NCBI RefSeq assembly: GCF_008017415.1
Contig: NZ_VRSV01000001.1
Location: forward strand, 744,001 to 808,000
DNA from: Microbacterium hatanonis
GTDB taxonomy: Bacteria > Actinomycetota > Actinomycetes > Actinomycetales > Microbacteriaceae
Direction: 5' to 3'
Length of the DNA stretch: 64,000 bases
Program-made: the position numbers and the translations under genes
Shown: piece by piece, positions 9,169 to 16,782 of the stretch
Numbering within the stretch: position 1 is the stretch's first letter
Layout: every line of letters begins with the position of its first letter
Notes under the pieces: model-generated
The model's input: the letters and a program-made list of their open reading frames with translations, nothing else
What the model was told of the DNA's origin: nothing
Databases searched by the model: none

Positions 9169-9980
9169 GAGAGCACGATCCGCTCGGCGACCGTCGCGCC
9201 GTCGAGCGAGGCGAGGGCGTCGAGGAACCCCACGGCGAAAGACCCGGGCCCGTCGGCTCCGCGCGCTGCGAGCTCTGCGGCGACCGTGTAGGCGGCGACG
9301 GCCGCCACGGAGGCCTCGAAGCGGTCGGGATGCGCGCCGGCGAAGGCGGCGAGCACCGCCCCGAGAGCGCATCCGCCGCCGGTGATCCGCGTGAGGAGAG
9401 GATCGCCGTTCGCGATGCGGACGACGCGCTCGCCGTCGGTGAGGAGGTCGACCGCCCCGGATACGGCGATGACCGCGCCGGTGGATCGCGCGAGCGAGAG
9501 GGCACCCTCGAGCGCGTCGTCGACGCCGTCGGCGCTGTCGACGCCGCGGCCGCCGGCACCCGCGCCCGCGAGCGCCAGAATCTCGGAGGGGTTGCCGCGC
9601 ACGATCGACGGTCGCTCGTCGAGCAGCCGGTGGGCGAGAGCGGTGCGCACGGGCAGGACGCCGACGGCGACGGGATCGAGCACCCAGGGCGTGCCGCCGG
9701 CGCGGGCGGCGGCGACGGCCTCGACGGAGGCCGCCCGTTGCTCGGCATTCGGCGTACCGAGGTTGATGAGGACGGCGTCGGCCACGGCGGCGAACACCCC
9801 CGACTCCTCGGGGATGTCGACCATCGCGGGTGCCGCGCCGATCGCGAGCAGGGCGTTGGCGGTGAAGTTGACCACCACGCTGTTGGTGACACACTGGACG
9901 AGGGGCGCGGCGGAGCGCACCTCTCCGACGGCGTCTCGGACGGATTGCAGAAGTGCAGGCGTGATCGTCACGCTCGACAT
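9165..9980 (-). CDS. thiM: Hydroxyethylthiazole kinase
   Basis: 271 residues from the ATG at 9980. ThiM phosphorylates salvaged thiazole alcohol. [18 protein letters not shown] near residue 30 and the [11 protein letters not shown] anion-hole segment near 200 are diagnostic. It is first in the thiM-thiE-thiD/tenA operon, so the locus is a salvage module rather than de novo synthesis; no thiC or thiG is present here. The start is ambiguous. GAAGGG, part of the conserved 3' end of the riboswitch, abuts this ATG with no spacing, whereas a GTG nine bases further in (9971) has ideal spacing from it. The protein differs by only three residues. Confidence 0.93.
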   Translation of the reverse strand: MSSVTITPALLQSVRDAVGEVRSAAPLVQCVTNSVVVNFTANALLAIGAAPAMVDIPEESGVFAAVADAVLINLGTPNAEQRAASVEAVAAARAGGTPWVLDPVAVGVLPVRTALAHRLLDERPSIVRGNPSEILALAGAGAGGRGVDSADGVDDALEGALSLARSTGAVIAVSGAVDLLTDGERVVRIANGDPLLTRITGGGCALGAVLAAFAGAHPDRFEASVAAVAAYTVAAELAARGADGPGSFAVGFLDALASLDGATVAERIVLS

Positions 9981-10058
9981 CCCTTCGCTAGTACGAACTA
10001 GAGCAGGTTCTCCGGGTGTGATCTCAGCCCCTCGTCGTGAGGGGCACCCCGTGCCAGT
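9981..10058 (-). ncRNA. TPP riboswitch (THI element)
   Basis: Read on the minus strand, the leader contains the conserved THI-box blocks in order: a GGGGTGCC segment at about 10046-10053, CTGAGA at about 10022-10027, the ACCCGGAGAACCTG block at about 10003-10016, and the terminal TAGCGAAGGGA. The GGGGTGCCCCTC and GAGGGGCTGAGA parts form the P3 helix region. The aptamer directly abuts the thiM start, and its last conserved purines are the only Shine-Dalgarno-like sequence there. TPP binding would therefore hide the ribosome-binding site, a translation-level off switch for the whole operon. Confidence 0.93.
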
Positions 10059-10121
10059 GGACCCATCGTTGCATACGCGACGAGGTGCTCGGGATGCCGA
10101 TGCGGGGCGGGCGCCCCGCGG

Positions 10122-10165
10122 GGTCTTGACAGGGCGGGAGGCTCGGAGCATCCTGAATCAAGACC
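10122..10165. repeat. Inverted repeat GGTCTTGA ... TCAAGACC
   Basis: Perfect 8-base arms at 10122-10129 and 10158-10165 with 28 bases between. The left arm contains a -35-like TTGACA (10126-10131). It lies between the divergent thi operon leader and the FKBP gene. It could be an operator or a weak stem. No family is recognised. Confidence 0.4.
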
Positions 10166-10166
10166 A

Positions 10167-10217
10167 ACTCAGCGCTCGGTAGTCACGCAGGCATCGCCGC
10201 GGCACCGGGCGCTGAGT
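10167..10217. repeat. Long intergenic hairpin upstream of the FKBP gene
   Basis: Arms 10167-10180 and 10204-10217 pair in 13 of 14 positions (ACTCAGCGC-y-CGGT type), enclosing a 23-base loop. No T-run follows, so it does not look like a standard terminator. It sits 47 bases before the FKBP start. Confidence 0.5.
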
Positions 10218-10264
10218 GGTGTCAAGGGCAGTCACGGGCGGTCCGATCATGCTTGGATGGATGC

Positions 10265-10630
10265 ATGACTGATGCGACAAAGCCCGAGATCGACGCCCCC
10301 CAGGGCCCGGCGCCCACCGACCTCGTCATCCGCGACATCACCGTGGGCGACGGCGACGAGGCGAAGCCCGGCGACACCGTCACGGTGCACTACCTCGGGG
10401 TCGAGTACGACACCGGCGAAGAGTTCGACTCGTCGTGGGGGCGCGGTGAGAGCATCCAGTTCCCGCTCCGCGGCCTCATCCAGGGATGGCAGGACGGCAT
10501 CCCGGGAATGAAGGTCGGCGGCCGTCGCGAACTCGTGATCCCGCCGCACCTCGCCTACGGCCCGGCCGGGGGTCACTTCCTCGGCGGCAAGACCCTGATC
10601 TTCATCATCGACCTGCTCAAAGTCGGCTGA
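10265..10630 (+). CDS. FKBP-type peptidyl-prolyl cis-trans isomerase
   Basis: 121 residues, a single FKBP domain without signal peptide, hence cytoplasmic. The FKBP fold is clear: VTVHYLGVEYDTGEEFDSS near residue 38, then GLIQGWQDGIPGMKVGG near 70 and PPHLAYG near 95, which provide the hydrophobic active-site residues. Such single-domain proteins speed up proline isomerisation during folding. I chose the ATG at 10265, since a TTG four codons earlier has no better context. The leader holds two inverted repeats (10122-10217). Confidence 0.9.
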   Translation: MTDATKPEIDAPQGPAPTDLVIRDITVGDGDEAKPGDTVTVHYLGVEYDTGEEFDSSWGRGESIQFPLRGLIQGWQDGIPGMKVGGRRELVIPPHLAYGPAGGHFLGGKTLIFIIDLLKVG

Positions 10631-10684
10631 GACCGGTTTCCCCGAGACCCGGGTGCGCTTCGGCGCCTCGGGTTTCGTCGTTTC

Positions 10685-10710
10685 TGTATTCGGTGGAATA
10701 CATTCGACAG
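10685..10710 (+). promoter_or_regulatory. Candidate operator TGTATTC-GGTG-GAATACA upstream of the YceI gene
   Basis: Perfect 7-base arms around a 4-base spacer (10685-10702), followed directly by TTCGACAG. A closely similar element is found at 15501-15525 before the flavin monooxygenase operon. Two promoters sharing ATTC-N4-GAATACA suggests a common regulator, not identified here. Confidence 0.5.
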
Positions 10711-10770
10711 TGCCGTCGTTCAGTCGACAGGAGCCGATCGAACCGGCGCCCCCACCACTCGAGGAGAACC

Positions 10771-11331
10771 ATGACCGACACCACCACGCTCGACGTCCCC
10801 GGCTACAAGGCCGGCACCTGGGCTCTCGACCCCGCACACAGCGAGGTCACCTTCAGCGTCCGCCACATGATGATCTCGAAGGTGCGCGGCGCCTTCGGCG
10901 TGAAGAGCGGCACCTTCGTGACGACCGAGAACCCCCTCGAGTCGACGGTCGAGGCGACCGTCGATGTCGCATCGATCGACACCAAGGACGAGGGCCGCGA
11001 CGGCCACCTCCGCTCGGCCGACTTCTTCGACGTCGAGAACTTCCCGACCATGGAGTTCCGCTCCACCGGCGTTCGCGTCGAGGACGGCGACATGCTCGTC
11101 GACGGCGACCTCACGATCAAGGGCACCACCAAGCCCGTCACGTTCTCGTTCGAGTTCGGCGGCTTCGGCACCGACCCGTGGGGCAACTACAAGGCCGGCG
11201 CGACGGCCAAGACGGTCATCAACCGCGAGGACTTCGGTCTGACGTGGAACACCGCCCTCGAGACCGGTGGGGTCCTCGTCGGCAAGGACGTCACCATCGA
11301 GCTCGACCTCCAGGGTGCGCTCCAGGCGTAA
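10771..11331 (+). CDS. YceI family lipid-binding protein
   Basis: 186 residues with an eight-stranded lipocalin-like YceI fold: WALDPAHSEVTFSVRHMMISK at the N-terminus, GRDGHLRSADFF near residue 75 and a C-terminal VGKDVTIELDLQ strand. YceI proteins bind isoprenoid or amide lipids and are often induced by stress. No signal peptide is visible, so this copy is cytoplasmic, as in many actinobacteria. A GAGGAG ribosome-binding site precedes the ATG. The palindromic element at 10685 probably controls it. Confidence 0.9.
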   Translation: MTDTTTLDVPGYKAGTWALDPAHSEVTFSVRHMMISKVRGAFGVKSGTFVTTENPLESTVEATVDVASIDTKDEGRDGHLRSADFFDVENFPTMEFRSTGVRVEDGDMLVDGDLTIKGTTKPVTFSFEFGGFGTDPWGNYKAGATAKTVINREDFGLTWNTALETGGVLVGKDVTIELDLQGALQA

Positions 11332-11344
11332 GACGGCGCACAGC

Positions 11345-11378
11345 GAAGGGGCGGATGCTGACAGCATCCGCCCCTTTC
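11345..11378. terminator. Bidirectional hairpin terminator between the YceI and EamA genes
   Basis: A 15-base perfect stem (11345-11359 with 11364-11378) around a 4-base loop, ending in TTTC on the plus strand and matching runs on the minus strand. It serves two convergent genes. The stem is built from two facing copies of the GGATGCTG/CAGCATCC octamer (11353 and 11362). Confidence 0.75.
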
Positions 11379-11388
11379 GCGTACCCGG

Positions 11389-12309
11389 TCAGGCGAGCAC
11401 CGGTCGTCGCCGACGCAGGCGGTCCTGCGCGAGGAGGATGCCGAGGAAGACGATGAGCGCCCCGACCGGCTCGTTCCAGGCGAGCGGCTCGCCGAGGACC
11501 ACCATCCCGAGAACGACTCCGACGATGGGGGTGATGTAGGTCACCGTCGAGGCCCGGGTCGGCCCCCAGGCGCGCAGGGCGTTCTGGTTCCAGATGTAGG
11601 CGACCCCCGTGCCCAGGCAGCCGAGCATCAGCATGCTCGTGATGACCCACGGGCTCCATTCGATGGGGCCGACGGCGATGACGGGAGTGAGCACCAGCAT
11701 GACCGTCGCGGCGAGCGCGATGTAGGTGAAGGCGAAGCTGAGGGGGGAGAGCCCGCTGTTCGCGAGGAAGCGACGCATGTAGGCGAGGCCGATGCCGTAG
11801 CAGGCGGTGGCTCCGAGGATCGCGAACTGGGCGACCAGGCTCTGGTCGAGATCGAGGCCCTGCCACGGACCGACGATGACGAGCACGCCGAGGATTCCGA
11901 GAACGATGCCCGTGATCTGCACGGGCTTCAGGCTCTCGACGCGGAAGACCGCCCAGGCCATGACCGCCGTCATGATCGGCGTGGTGGCGTTGTAGATGCT
12001 CGCGAGACCCGACGTGACGTGCTGCTGCGCCCAGGAGAAGAGCAGGAACGGAAGCACGCAGAAGACGATGCCGACCACGGCCAGGTGGAACCAGATGATC
12101 GGGCGGCGGGGGAGGCTCTCGCGCCGCAGAAGCATGAAGGCACCGAGTGTGAGGGCGCCGAGCACGAGGCGGCCCCACGCGACCTGCCCCGGGGCCAGGC
12201 CCGTCAGGGCGACCTTCATGAACAGGAAGCTCGACCCCCAGACGATGCCCGTCAGCGCGAACTGCACGGCGACGGAGGTCTGCGAGGGAGCGGCTGAGGG
12301 CGAGGGCAC
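11389..12309 (-). CDS. EamA (drug/metabolite) family transporter
   Basis: 306 residues with ten predicted membrane helices arranged as two EamA repeats of five, the standard architecture. N-terminal GIVWGSSFLFMKVAL and the second-repeat GCLGTGVAYIWNQNAL segment are typical. Members export amino acids or metabolites, and the substrate is not readable from sequence. Start is a GTG at 12309. It is separated by 83 bases from the MFS gene, which runs in the same direction, so co-transcription is possible. Confidence 0.88.
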   Translation of the reverse strand: MPSPSAAPSQTSVAVQFALTGIVWGSSFLFMKVALTGLAPGQVAWGRLVLGALTLGAFMLLRRESLPRRPIIWFHLAVVGIVFCVLPFLLFSWAQQHVTSGLASIYNATTPIMTAVMAWAVFRVESLKPVQITGIVLGILGVLVIVGPWQGLDLDQSLVAQFAILGATACYGIGLAYMRRFLANSGLSPLSFAFTYIALAATVMLVLTPVIAVGPIEWSPWVITSMLMLGCLGTGVAYIWNQNALRAWGPTRASTVTYITPIVGVVLGMVVLGEPLAWNEPVGALIVFLGILLAQDRLRRRRPVLA

Positions 12310-12392
12310 CCGCCGACTCTAGACCGCGGCACGGGCGCGGCGAGCCGGGTCGGACTGCGTCGTCCGTTTTCCGCCGGTCGCTGTCGCTCGCC

Positions 12393-13700
12393 CTACGGTT
12401 CGGGGTGGTCGGCGTCGTAGGAGCGGAAGCGCGGGTTGAGACGTACCAGCAGGCCCACCAGCGCGATCACGATCATGCCGCCGATCAACGGGGGGAACCA
12501 CAGTGCGGTGAAGGTCGCGAGGGTGCCGGCGTAAAGCGCCCCGAGGCGAGGACCGCCGGCGACGACGACGATGAAGATGCCCTGGAGGCGCCCGCGGATC
12601 GCGTCGGGGACGGCGGCCTGCATCATCGTCGAGCGGTAGATGGCGCTGACGTTGTCGGCCCCGCCGGCGATCGCGAGCGCCACGGTCGCGAGCGCGATCG
12701 CGGCCAGATTCGGCGAGGAGTCGCCGACGATCGCGGGCGCCGGCCACCCCAGAGCCGCGGCCAGCAGCACGAGGCCGAAGAGCGCCATGGCGGCGCCGTA
12801 GACGTAGATGGCGCGCTCGATGCCCAGCCCCTGGCGTCGCACCCGCCCGATGGGACCGGAGAACAGGCTCGACAGCAGCACGCCCGCCGCGATCGATGCC
12901 GTGAGCGCACCGGTCGTGATCGCGCCGCCGCCCAGCAGCACGGCACCGATCGCCGGGAACAGCGCGAGCGGCTGACCGAAGGTCATCGCGACGATGTCGA
13001 GGATGTACTGCAGACGGATGTTCGACGCGCGCCGGAGGAATCGCCAGCCGTCCCGCAGGGATTCGATGCCCGCCCGAACGACGGCGCCCTCGGGGCGGAT
13101 GCGGGGGAGCGTCCAGAGACCGAGGAACAGGCCGAGCATCAGCACGACATCGATGCTGTACGTCCACGCGTACCCGGCGACGGCGACGAGCACGCCCGCG
13201 AGCGCGGGACCGGCCATCACCATCACGCCGGTGCTCACGCCCTGCAGCGCGGCGGCGGCGGGGAGGAGTTCACGGGGGATGAGCCGCGGGACGATCGCGG
13301 AGCGGGTGGCGAGCACGATCGAGTTAGCCGCCGAGTTGACGATGCTGAGCACGTACAGCCACCAGACGGTCTCCGCCCCCGTCCACGCGAGGGCTGCCAG
13401 CAGCGCCGTGGAGGCGAAGGTGACGGTGGCAGCGATCAGTGCCACGGTGCGGCGGTCGAACGCGTCGGCGAGCATTCCGCCGTACAGGCCCGCGACGATC
13501 ATCGGCAGAAGCCCCGCGACCGCGATCATCGCCACGGCGAAGGTGTCGCCGGTGAGGGCGAACACGTGCAGCATCACCGCGACGACGGTCAACTGCCCGC
13601 CGAGGCCCGCCAGCAGCGACCCGATCCAGAGGCGGGCGAACGCCGGTACGCGCAGCGGACGCAGATCCATGAAAGAGCTGCGGCTGAGGCAGGTGGCCAT
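12393..13700 (-). CDS. MFS transporter, multidrug-efflux type
   Basis: 435 residues from the ATG at 13700, with about twelve membrane helices. The motif-A region GLYGGMLADAFDRRTV near residue 70 identifies the major facilitator superfamily. The overall pattern resembles enterobactin-exporter-like and macrolide-efflux MFS proteins (MFS_3). The substrate is unknown. Another ATG ten codons downstream (13670) begins MDLRPLRVPAF, where family similarity starts. I prefer 13700 because GAGG lies just upstream, but confidence in the start is low. The frame stays open far upstream over rpsO, which is a shadow. Confidence 0.85.
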   Translation of the reverse strand: MATCLSRSSFMDLRPLRVPAFARLWIGSLLAGLGGQLTVVAVMLHVFALTGDTFAVAMIAVAGLLPMIVAGLYGGMLADAFDRRTVALIAATVTFASTALLAALAWTGAETVWWLYVLSIVNSAANSIVLATRSAIVPRLIPRELLPAAAALQGVSTGVMVMAGPALAGVLVAVAGYAWTYSIDVVLMLGLFLGLWTLPRIRPEGAVVRAGIESLRDGWRFLRRASNIRLQYILDIVAMTFGQPLALFPAIGAVLLGGGAITTGALTASIAAGVLLSSLFSGPIGRVRRQGLGIERAIYVYGAAMALFGLVLLAAALGWPAPAIVGDSSPNLAAIALATVALAIAGGADNVSAIYRSTMMQAAVPDAIRGRLQGIFIVVVAGGPRLGALYAGTLATFTALWFPPLIGGMIVIALVGLLVRLNPRFRSYDADHPEP

Positions 13701-13795
13701 CACCTCTTCGTCCGGGGGAGGCAGTGGCGCAGACGCATCCTTCGAGGCTACCCCGGCCCTCCGGGAGCGGGTTCGCCGCAGCATCCGTTCGCTGG

Positions 13796-13801
13796 TAGAC
13801 T
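13796..13801 (+). promoter_or_regulatory. -10 hexamer TAGACT upstream of rpsO
   Basis: TAGACT precedes an approximately 85-base leader ending in the AAAGGGG ribosome-binding site of rpsO. The leader may hold an S15 autoregulatory structure, but I could not confirm one. Confidence 0.45.
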
Positions 13802-13892
13802 CATGCGGTTGCCGTTGGATCGGCCGCGGAGAAAGAGAGCCCACGCATTCGGCGTCGGGCGCCGCGCAACAAGCTGAAAGGGGATCCCATCT

Positions 13893-14162
13893 ATGCCACT
13901 CGAGTCTGACGCCAAGAAGGCGATCATCGAAGAGTACGCGACGCACCCCGGTGACACCGGATCCCCCGAGGTGCAGGTCGCGATGCTGACGCAGCGCATC
14001 AAGGACCTCACCGAGCACCTCAAGGAGCACAAGCACGACCACCACTCGCGTCGTGGTCTGTTCTTGATGGTGGGTCAGCGCCGTCGTCTGCTCGGCTACC
14101 TCCAGGACATCGACATCAACCGTTACCGGTCGCTGATCGAGCGTCTCGGACTCCGCCGCTAG
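13893..14162 (+). CDS. rpsO: 30S ribosomal protein S15
   Basis: 89 residues, the exact family length. S15 binds 16S rRNA helices 20-22 early in assembly of the small subunit platform. Diagnostic motifs are [11 protein letters not shown] near residue 23, the loop DHHSRRGL near 47 and the C-terminal [13 protein letters not shown] strong AAAGGGG site precedes the ATG. In many actinobacteria rpsO lies directly before pnp; here pnp is about 9.6 kb downstream and the genes between are unrelated. A hairpin terminator follows. Confidence 0.97.
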   Translation: MPLESDAKKAIIEEYATHPGDTGSPEVQVAMLTQRIKDLTEHLKEHKHDHHSRRGLFLMVGQRRRLLGYLQDIDINRYRSLIERLGLRR

Positions 14163-14213
14163 GCGGAGCAGCCGCTAAGCAGCACCGCGCTCCTAGCGTT
14201 CAATCGCTTTCTT

Positions 14214-14245
14214 CGAAGGCCTCCCCAGGTGTGGGGAGGCCTTCG
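14214..14245 (+). terminator. rpsO terminator hairpin
   Basis: A 14-base perfect stem (14214-14227 with 14232-14245) around the 4-base loop GGTG, located 52 bases after the rpsO stop. No long T-run follows, as is usual in high-GC actinobacteria. Confidence 0.75.
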
Positions 14246-14266
14246 TCGTTCCCGGGCTTCGAAGAA

Positions 14267-14339
14267 CCGCGAGACGTCATCCGGGCTACGAGACTGCGCA
14301 TTGCAGTGGAAGTCTCGTAGCTGGGATGACGTCTCGCGG
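14267..14339. repeat. Long 29-base-arm hairpin between rpsO and the oxygenase gene
   Basis: Arms 14267-14295 and 14311-14339 are complementary except near the middle (27 of 29 positions). The 15-base loop can add a further short stem (ACTGC with GCAGT). The arms carry GAGACGTCATCC and its complement. It is longer than a normal terminator and lies after one already present at 14214. It may be a REP- or MITE-like dispersed element or a structured RNA. Confidence 0.6.
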
Positions 14340-14365
14340 TCAGAAGACGAGCGGATGCGGCGGGG

Positions 14366-15388
14366 TTACGCGCTCGCGGAAGCCGCGCGGGCGGCGACGA
14401 GGTCGGGGTGGTGGATCTCGGCGACGTCGGGGTGGGCGCGCAGCCGCGACTTCAGGGCGTTCTCGCCGTAGGTCGCGTGGATCGGGTTGGTGGGGTCCTC
14501 CGTGACGCCCCGGGCTGCGGCTGCGAGCTCGGCGGGGAGCTCGATGATCGGGAGCCGCGCGTCGAGTGCGGGGTTGAAGAAGAACGGCACCGAGATGCGG
14601 TCGTCGGGGTAGCGGGGCGAGATCACCCGGTGGTTCGTGGCGATCAGGTAGCCCTGGGTGGCGTACTCCAGGAGTTCGCCGATGTTCACGACGAACGATC
14701 CGGGTACGGGCGGGGCGTCCACCCACTGCCCGTCGCGCTGCACCTGCAGGCCCCCCTTGCCCGGTTCGACCCACAGCAGCGTCAGGACGCCGGAGTCCTT
14801 GTGCGCGCCGACGCCCTGCTGCGGGGTGGGATCTTCCTTGCCGGGGTAGCGCACGATCTTGATGAGGGTGGAGGGGTCGCCGAAGTGTCGGTCGAAGTAC
14901 TCCTCGTCGGCACCGAGCGCGAGCGCCCAGGCGCGCAGCAGCTTGCGAGCGATGCCGGTGAGGCGGTCGTGCCACTCGGAGACGACCTCGCGCAGCTCGG
15001 GCTGGGCGGCGGGCCAGAGGTTCGGGCCGGTCAGTCGCTCGTAATCGGGACCGGGCGTCTCGATCGCGGCCCGCTCGGGTCCGACGTCGATCTGCTCGCG
15101 CCAGTCGACCTTGCCCTGGGTGCGCTCGCCGCCGACGCGGGTATACCCGCGGAAGTGGGGGCTCTTGACGTTCTCGATCGCCAGCTTGTCGGCGTCGGGC
15201 AGCTCGAAGAACTCGCGGGCGACGCGGTTGAGTCGCGCCTCGAGCTCGGGGGTCACGCCCGTGCCGACGAGGTAGAAGAAGCCGACGTCGTGCGTTGCGG
15301 CCCGGAGTTCATCGCGGAACCGGGCCGCAGCATCCGGCCCCTGGTCGAGGAGCGAGAGGTCGAGAACGGGCAGATTCAGATCGGACAT
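14366..15388 (-). CDS. 2-oxoglutarate/Fe(II)-dependent oxygenase, isopenicillin-N-synthase-like
   Basis: 340 residues. N-terminal DIOX_N region (VPVLDLSLL-type start), then the double-stranded beta-helix core. The iron ligands are visible: His and Asp in GVGAHKDSGVLTLLW near residue 190, and the second His in IATNHRVISP near 245. RISVPFF supplies the 2-oxoglutarate-binding Arg-x-Ser. The protein therefore looks catalytically complete. Actinobacterial members are annotated as flavonol-synthase- or IPNS-like, but the real substrate is unknown. It diverges from the flavin monooxygenase operon, sharing a 160-base intergenic region with the candidate operator at 15501. Confidence 0.87.
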   Translation of the reverse strand: MSDLNLPVLDLSLLDQGPDAAARFRDELRAATHDVGFFYLVGTGVTPELEARLNRVAREFFELPDADKLAIENVKSPHFRGYTRVGGERTQGKVDWREQIDVGPERAAIETPGPDYERLTGPNLWPAAQPELREVVSEWHDRLTGIARKLLRAWALALGADEEYFDRHFGDPSTLIKIVRYPGKEDPTPQQGVGAHKDSGVLTLLWVEPGKGGLQVQRDGQWVDAPPVPGSFVVNIGELLEYATQGYLIATNHRVISPRYPDDRISVPFFFNPALDARLPIIELPAELAAAARGVTEDPTNPIHATYGENALKSRLRAHPDVAEIHHPDLVAARAASASA

Positions 15389-15500
15389 GTGCCGAGACTA
15401 GGCGGGCCCGTGCGGACGTCGGTCGAATGTTGCAGAGGATTACCCGCGCCTCCCGCCGGTTGCGGGAATAGTCTCGGGACCGGAGCGTTGCACACAGTAC

Positions 15501-15525
15501 ATTCACGCGAATACACTTCGAACAC
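15501..15525 (+). promoter_or_regulatory. Candidate operator ATTC-ACGC-GAATACA upstream of the flavin monooxygenase
   Basis: ATTC (15501), a 4-base spacer, GAATACA (15509-15515), then CTTCGAACACAG. It matches the element upstream of the YceI gene at 10685 in both half-sites, spacer length and the following TTCGA-AC-AG. It lies between two divergent redox genes and could control both. Confidence 0.5.
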
Positions 15526-15548
15526 AGCGTGAGATACGGAGAGCGATC

Positions 15549-16781
15549 GTGAACGACACCACCACCTGGCCCGGGATGCAGTTCGGCATCATGACGGTCA
15601 GCGACATCACGGAGGACCCGACCACTCGGCAGACGCCGAGCGAGGCCGAGCGCATCCAGAACACCCTCACCATCGCCAAGCACGCCGAAGAGGTCGGTCT
15701 CGACGTCTTCGCCCTCGGCGAGCACCACAACCCGCCCTTCTGGTCGTCGTCGCCCACGACGACGCTGGCGTACATCGCCGCTCAGACCGAGCGACTGATC
15801 CTCACGACCTCGACCACGCTCATCACCACGAACGACCCGGTGAAGATCGCCGAAGACTTCGCGATGCTGCAGCACGTCTCGGGCGGTCGCGCCGACCTCA
15901 TGCTCGGGCGCGGCAACACCGGCCCGGTGTACCCGTGGTTCGGCAAGGACATCCGCCAGGGCCTGCCCCTGACGATCGAGAACTACAACCTCCTCCACCG
16001 CCTCTGGCGCGAGGACGTGGTCGATTGGGAGGGGCAGTTCCGCACCCCCCTGTCGGGCTTCACCTCGACGCCGCGCCCGCTCGACGGCGTGCCCCCGTTC
16101 GTGTGGCACGGCTCGATCCGCACCCCGGAGATCGCCGAGCAGGCCGCGTTCTACGGCAACGGCTTCTTCGCGAACAACATCTTCTGGCCCAAGGAGCACT
16201 ACCAGCGCCTCATCACGCTGTACCGCGAGCGCTTCGCCCACTACGGACACGGCACGCCCGAGCAGGCGATCGTCGGACTCGGCGGTCAGGTCTTCATGAG
16301 CGCGAACTCGCAGGACGCCGTGAAGCAGTTCCGCCCCTACTTCGACAACGCGCCCGTCTACGGGCATGGCCCGAGTCTCGAGGACTTCTCGGAGATGACG
16401 CCGCTCACCGTGGGCTCGCCGCAGCAGGTCATCGACAGGTACGCCGCCATGCGCGAGACGTTCGGCGACTACCAGCGTCAGCTGTTCCTCATCGATCACG
16501 CCGGTCTCCCGGTGAAGACCGTGCTCGAGCAGCTCGACATCCTGGGTGCGGAGGTCGTGCCTGTGCTCCGCAAGGAGCTGCAGAAGAACCGGCCGGCCGA
16601 GGTGCCCGACGCGCCGACCCACGCCAACCTCGTCGCCAAGGCGTACGCCGACGGCGCGCCCCGCCAGGCGGTGCCGAAGGCCAACCGCGGTGACAACCTG
16701 ACCGACGGCTCGCCCTACCGCGACGCCCCCGTCGCCGCCGGCAGCGCCTTCGGAGCCGCGGCCACGCGGACGGGTGCCTGA
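15549..16781 (+). CDS. LLM-class FMN-dependent monooxygenase, CE1758 family
   Basis: 410 residues. Bacterial luciferase-like TIM barrel with FGIMTVSDI at the N-terminus, FALGEHHNPPFW near residue 56 and ADLMLGRGNTGPVYPWFG near 117, the flavin-binding region. It matches the family known as CE1758, which occurs as a pair with a dedicated FMN reductase (CE1759 family). The pair acts as a two-component monooxygenase whose natural substrate is unknown. Start is a GTG behind GGAGAG. The last 45 residues are Ala/Gly rich and probably flexible. One base separates its stop from the next start. Confidence 0.9.
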   Translation: MNDTTTWPGMQFGIMTVSDITEDPTTRQTPSEAERIQNTLTIAKHAEEVGLDVFALGEHHNPPFWSSSPTTTLAYIAAQTERLILTTSTTLITTNDPVKIAEDFAMLQHVSGGRADLMLGRGNTGPVYPWFGKDIRQGLPLTIENYNLLHRLWREDVVDWEGQFRTPLSGFTSTPRPLDGVPPFVWHGSIRTPEIAEQAAFYGNGFFANNIFWPKEHYQRLITLYRERFAHYGHGTPEQAIVGLGGQVFMSANSQDAVKQFRPYFDNAPVYGHGPSLEDFSEMTPLTVGSPQQVIDRYAAMRETFGDYQRQLFLIDHAGLPVKTVLEQLDILGAEVVPVLRKELQKNRPAEVPDAPTHANLVAKAYADGAPRQAVPKANRGDNLTDGSPYRDAPVAAGSAFGAAATRTGA

Positions 16782-16782
16782 G

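Noticed and set aside
7046..9892. A 948-residue minus-strand open frame
   Set aside because: It is a readthrough of the thiD/tenA frame across thiE and thiM; homology to ThiD starts at the ATG at 8527 and the upstream part is a shadow of other genes.
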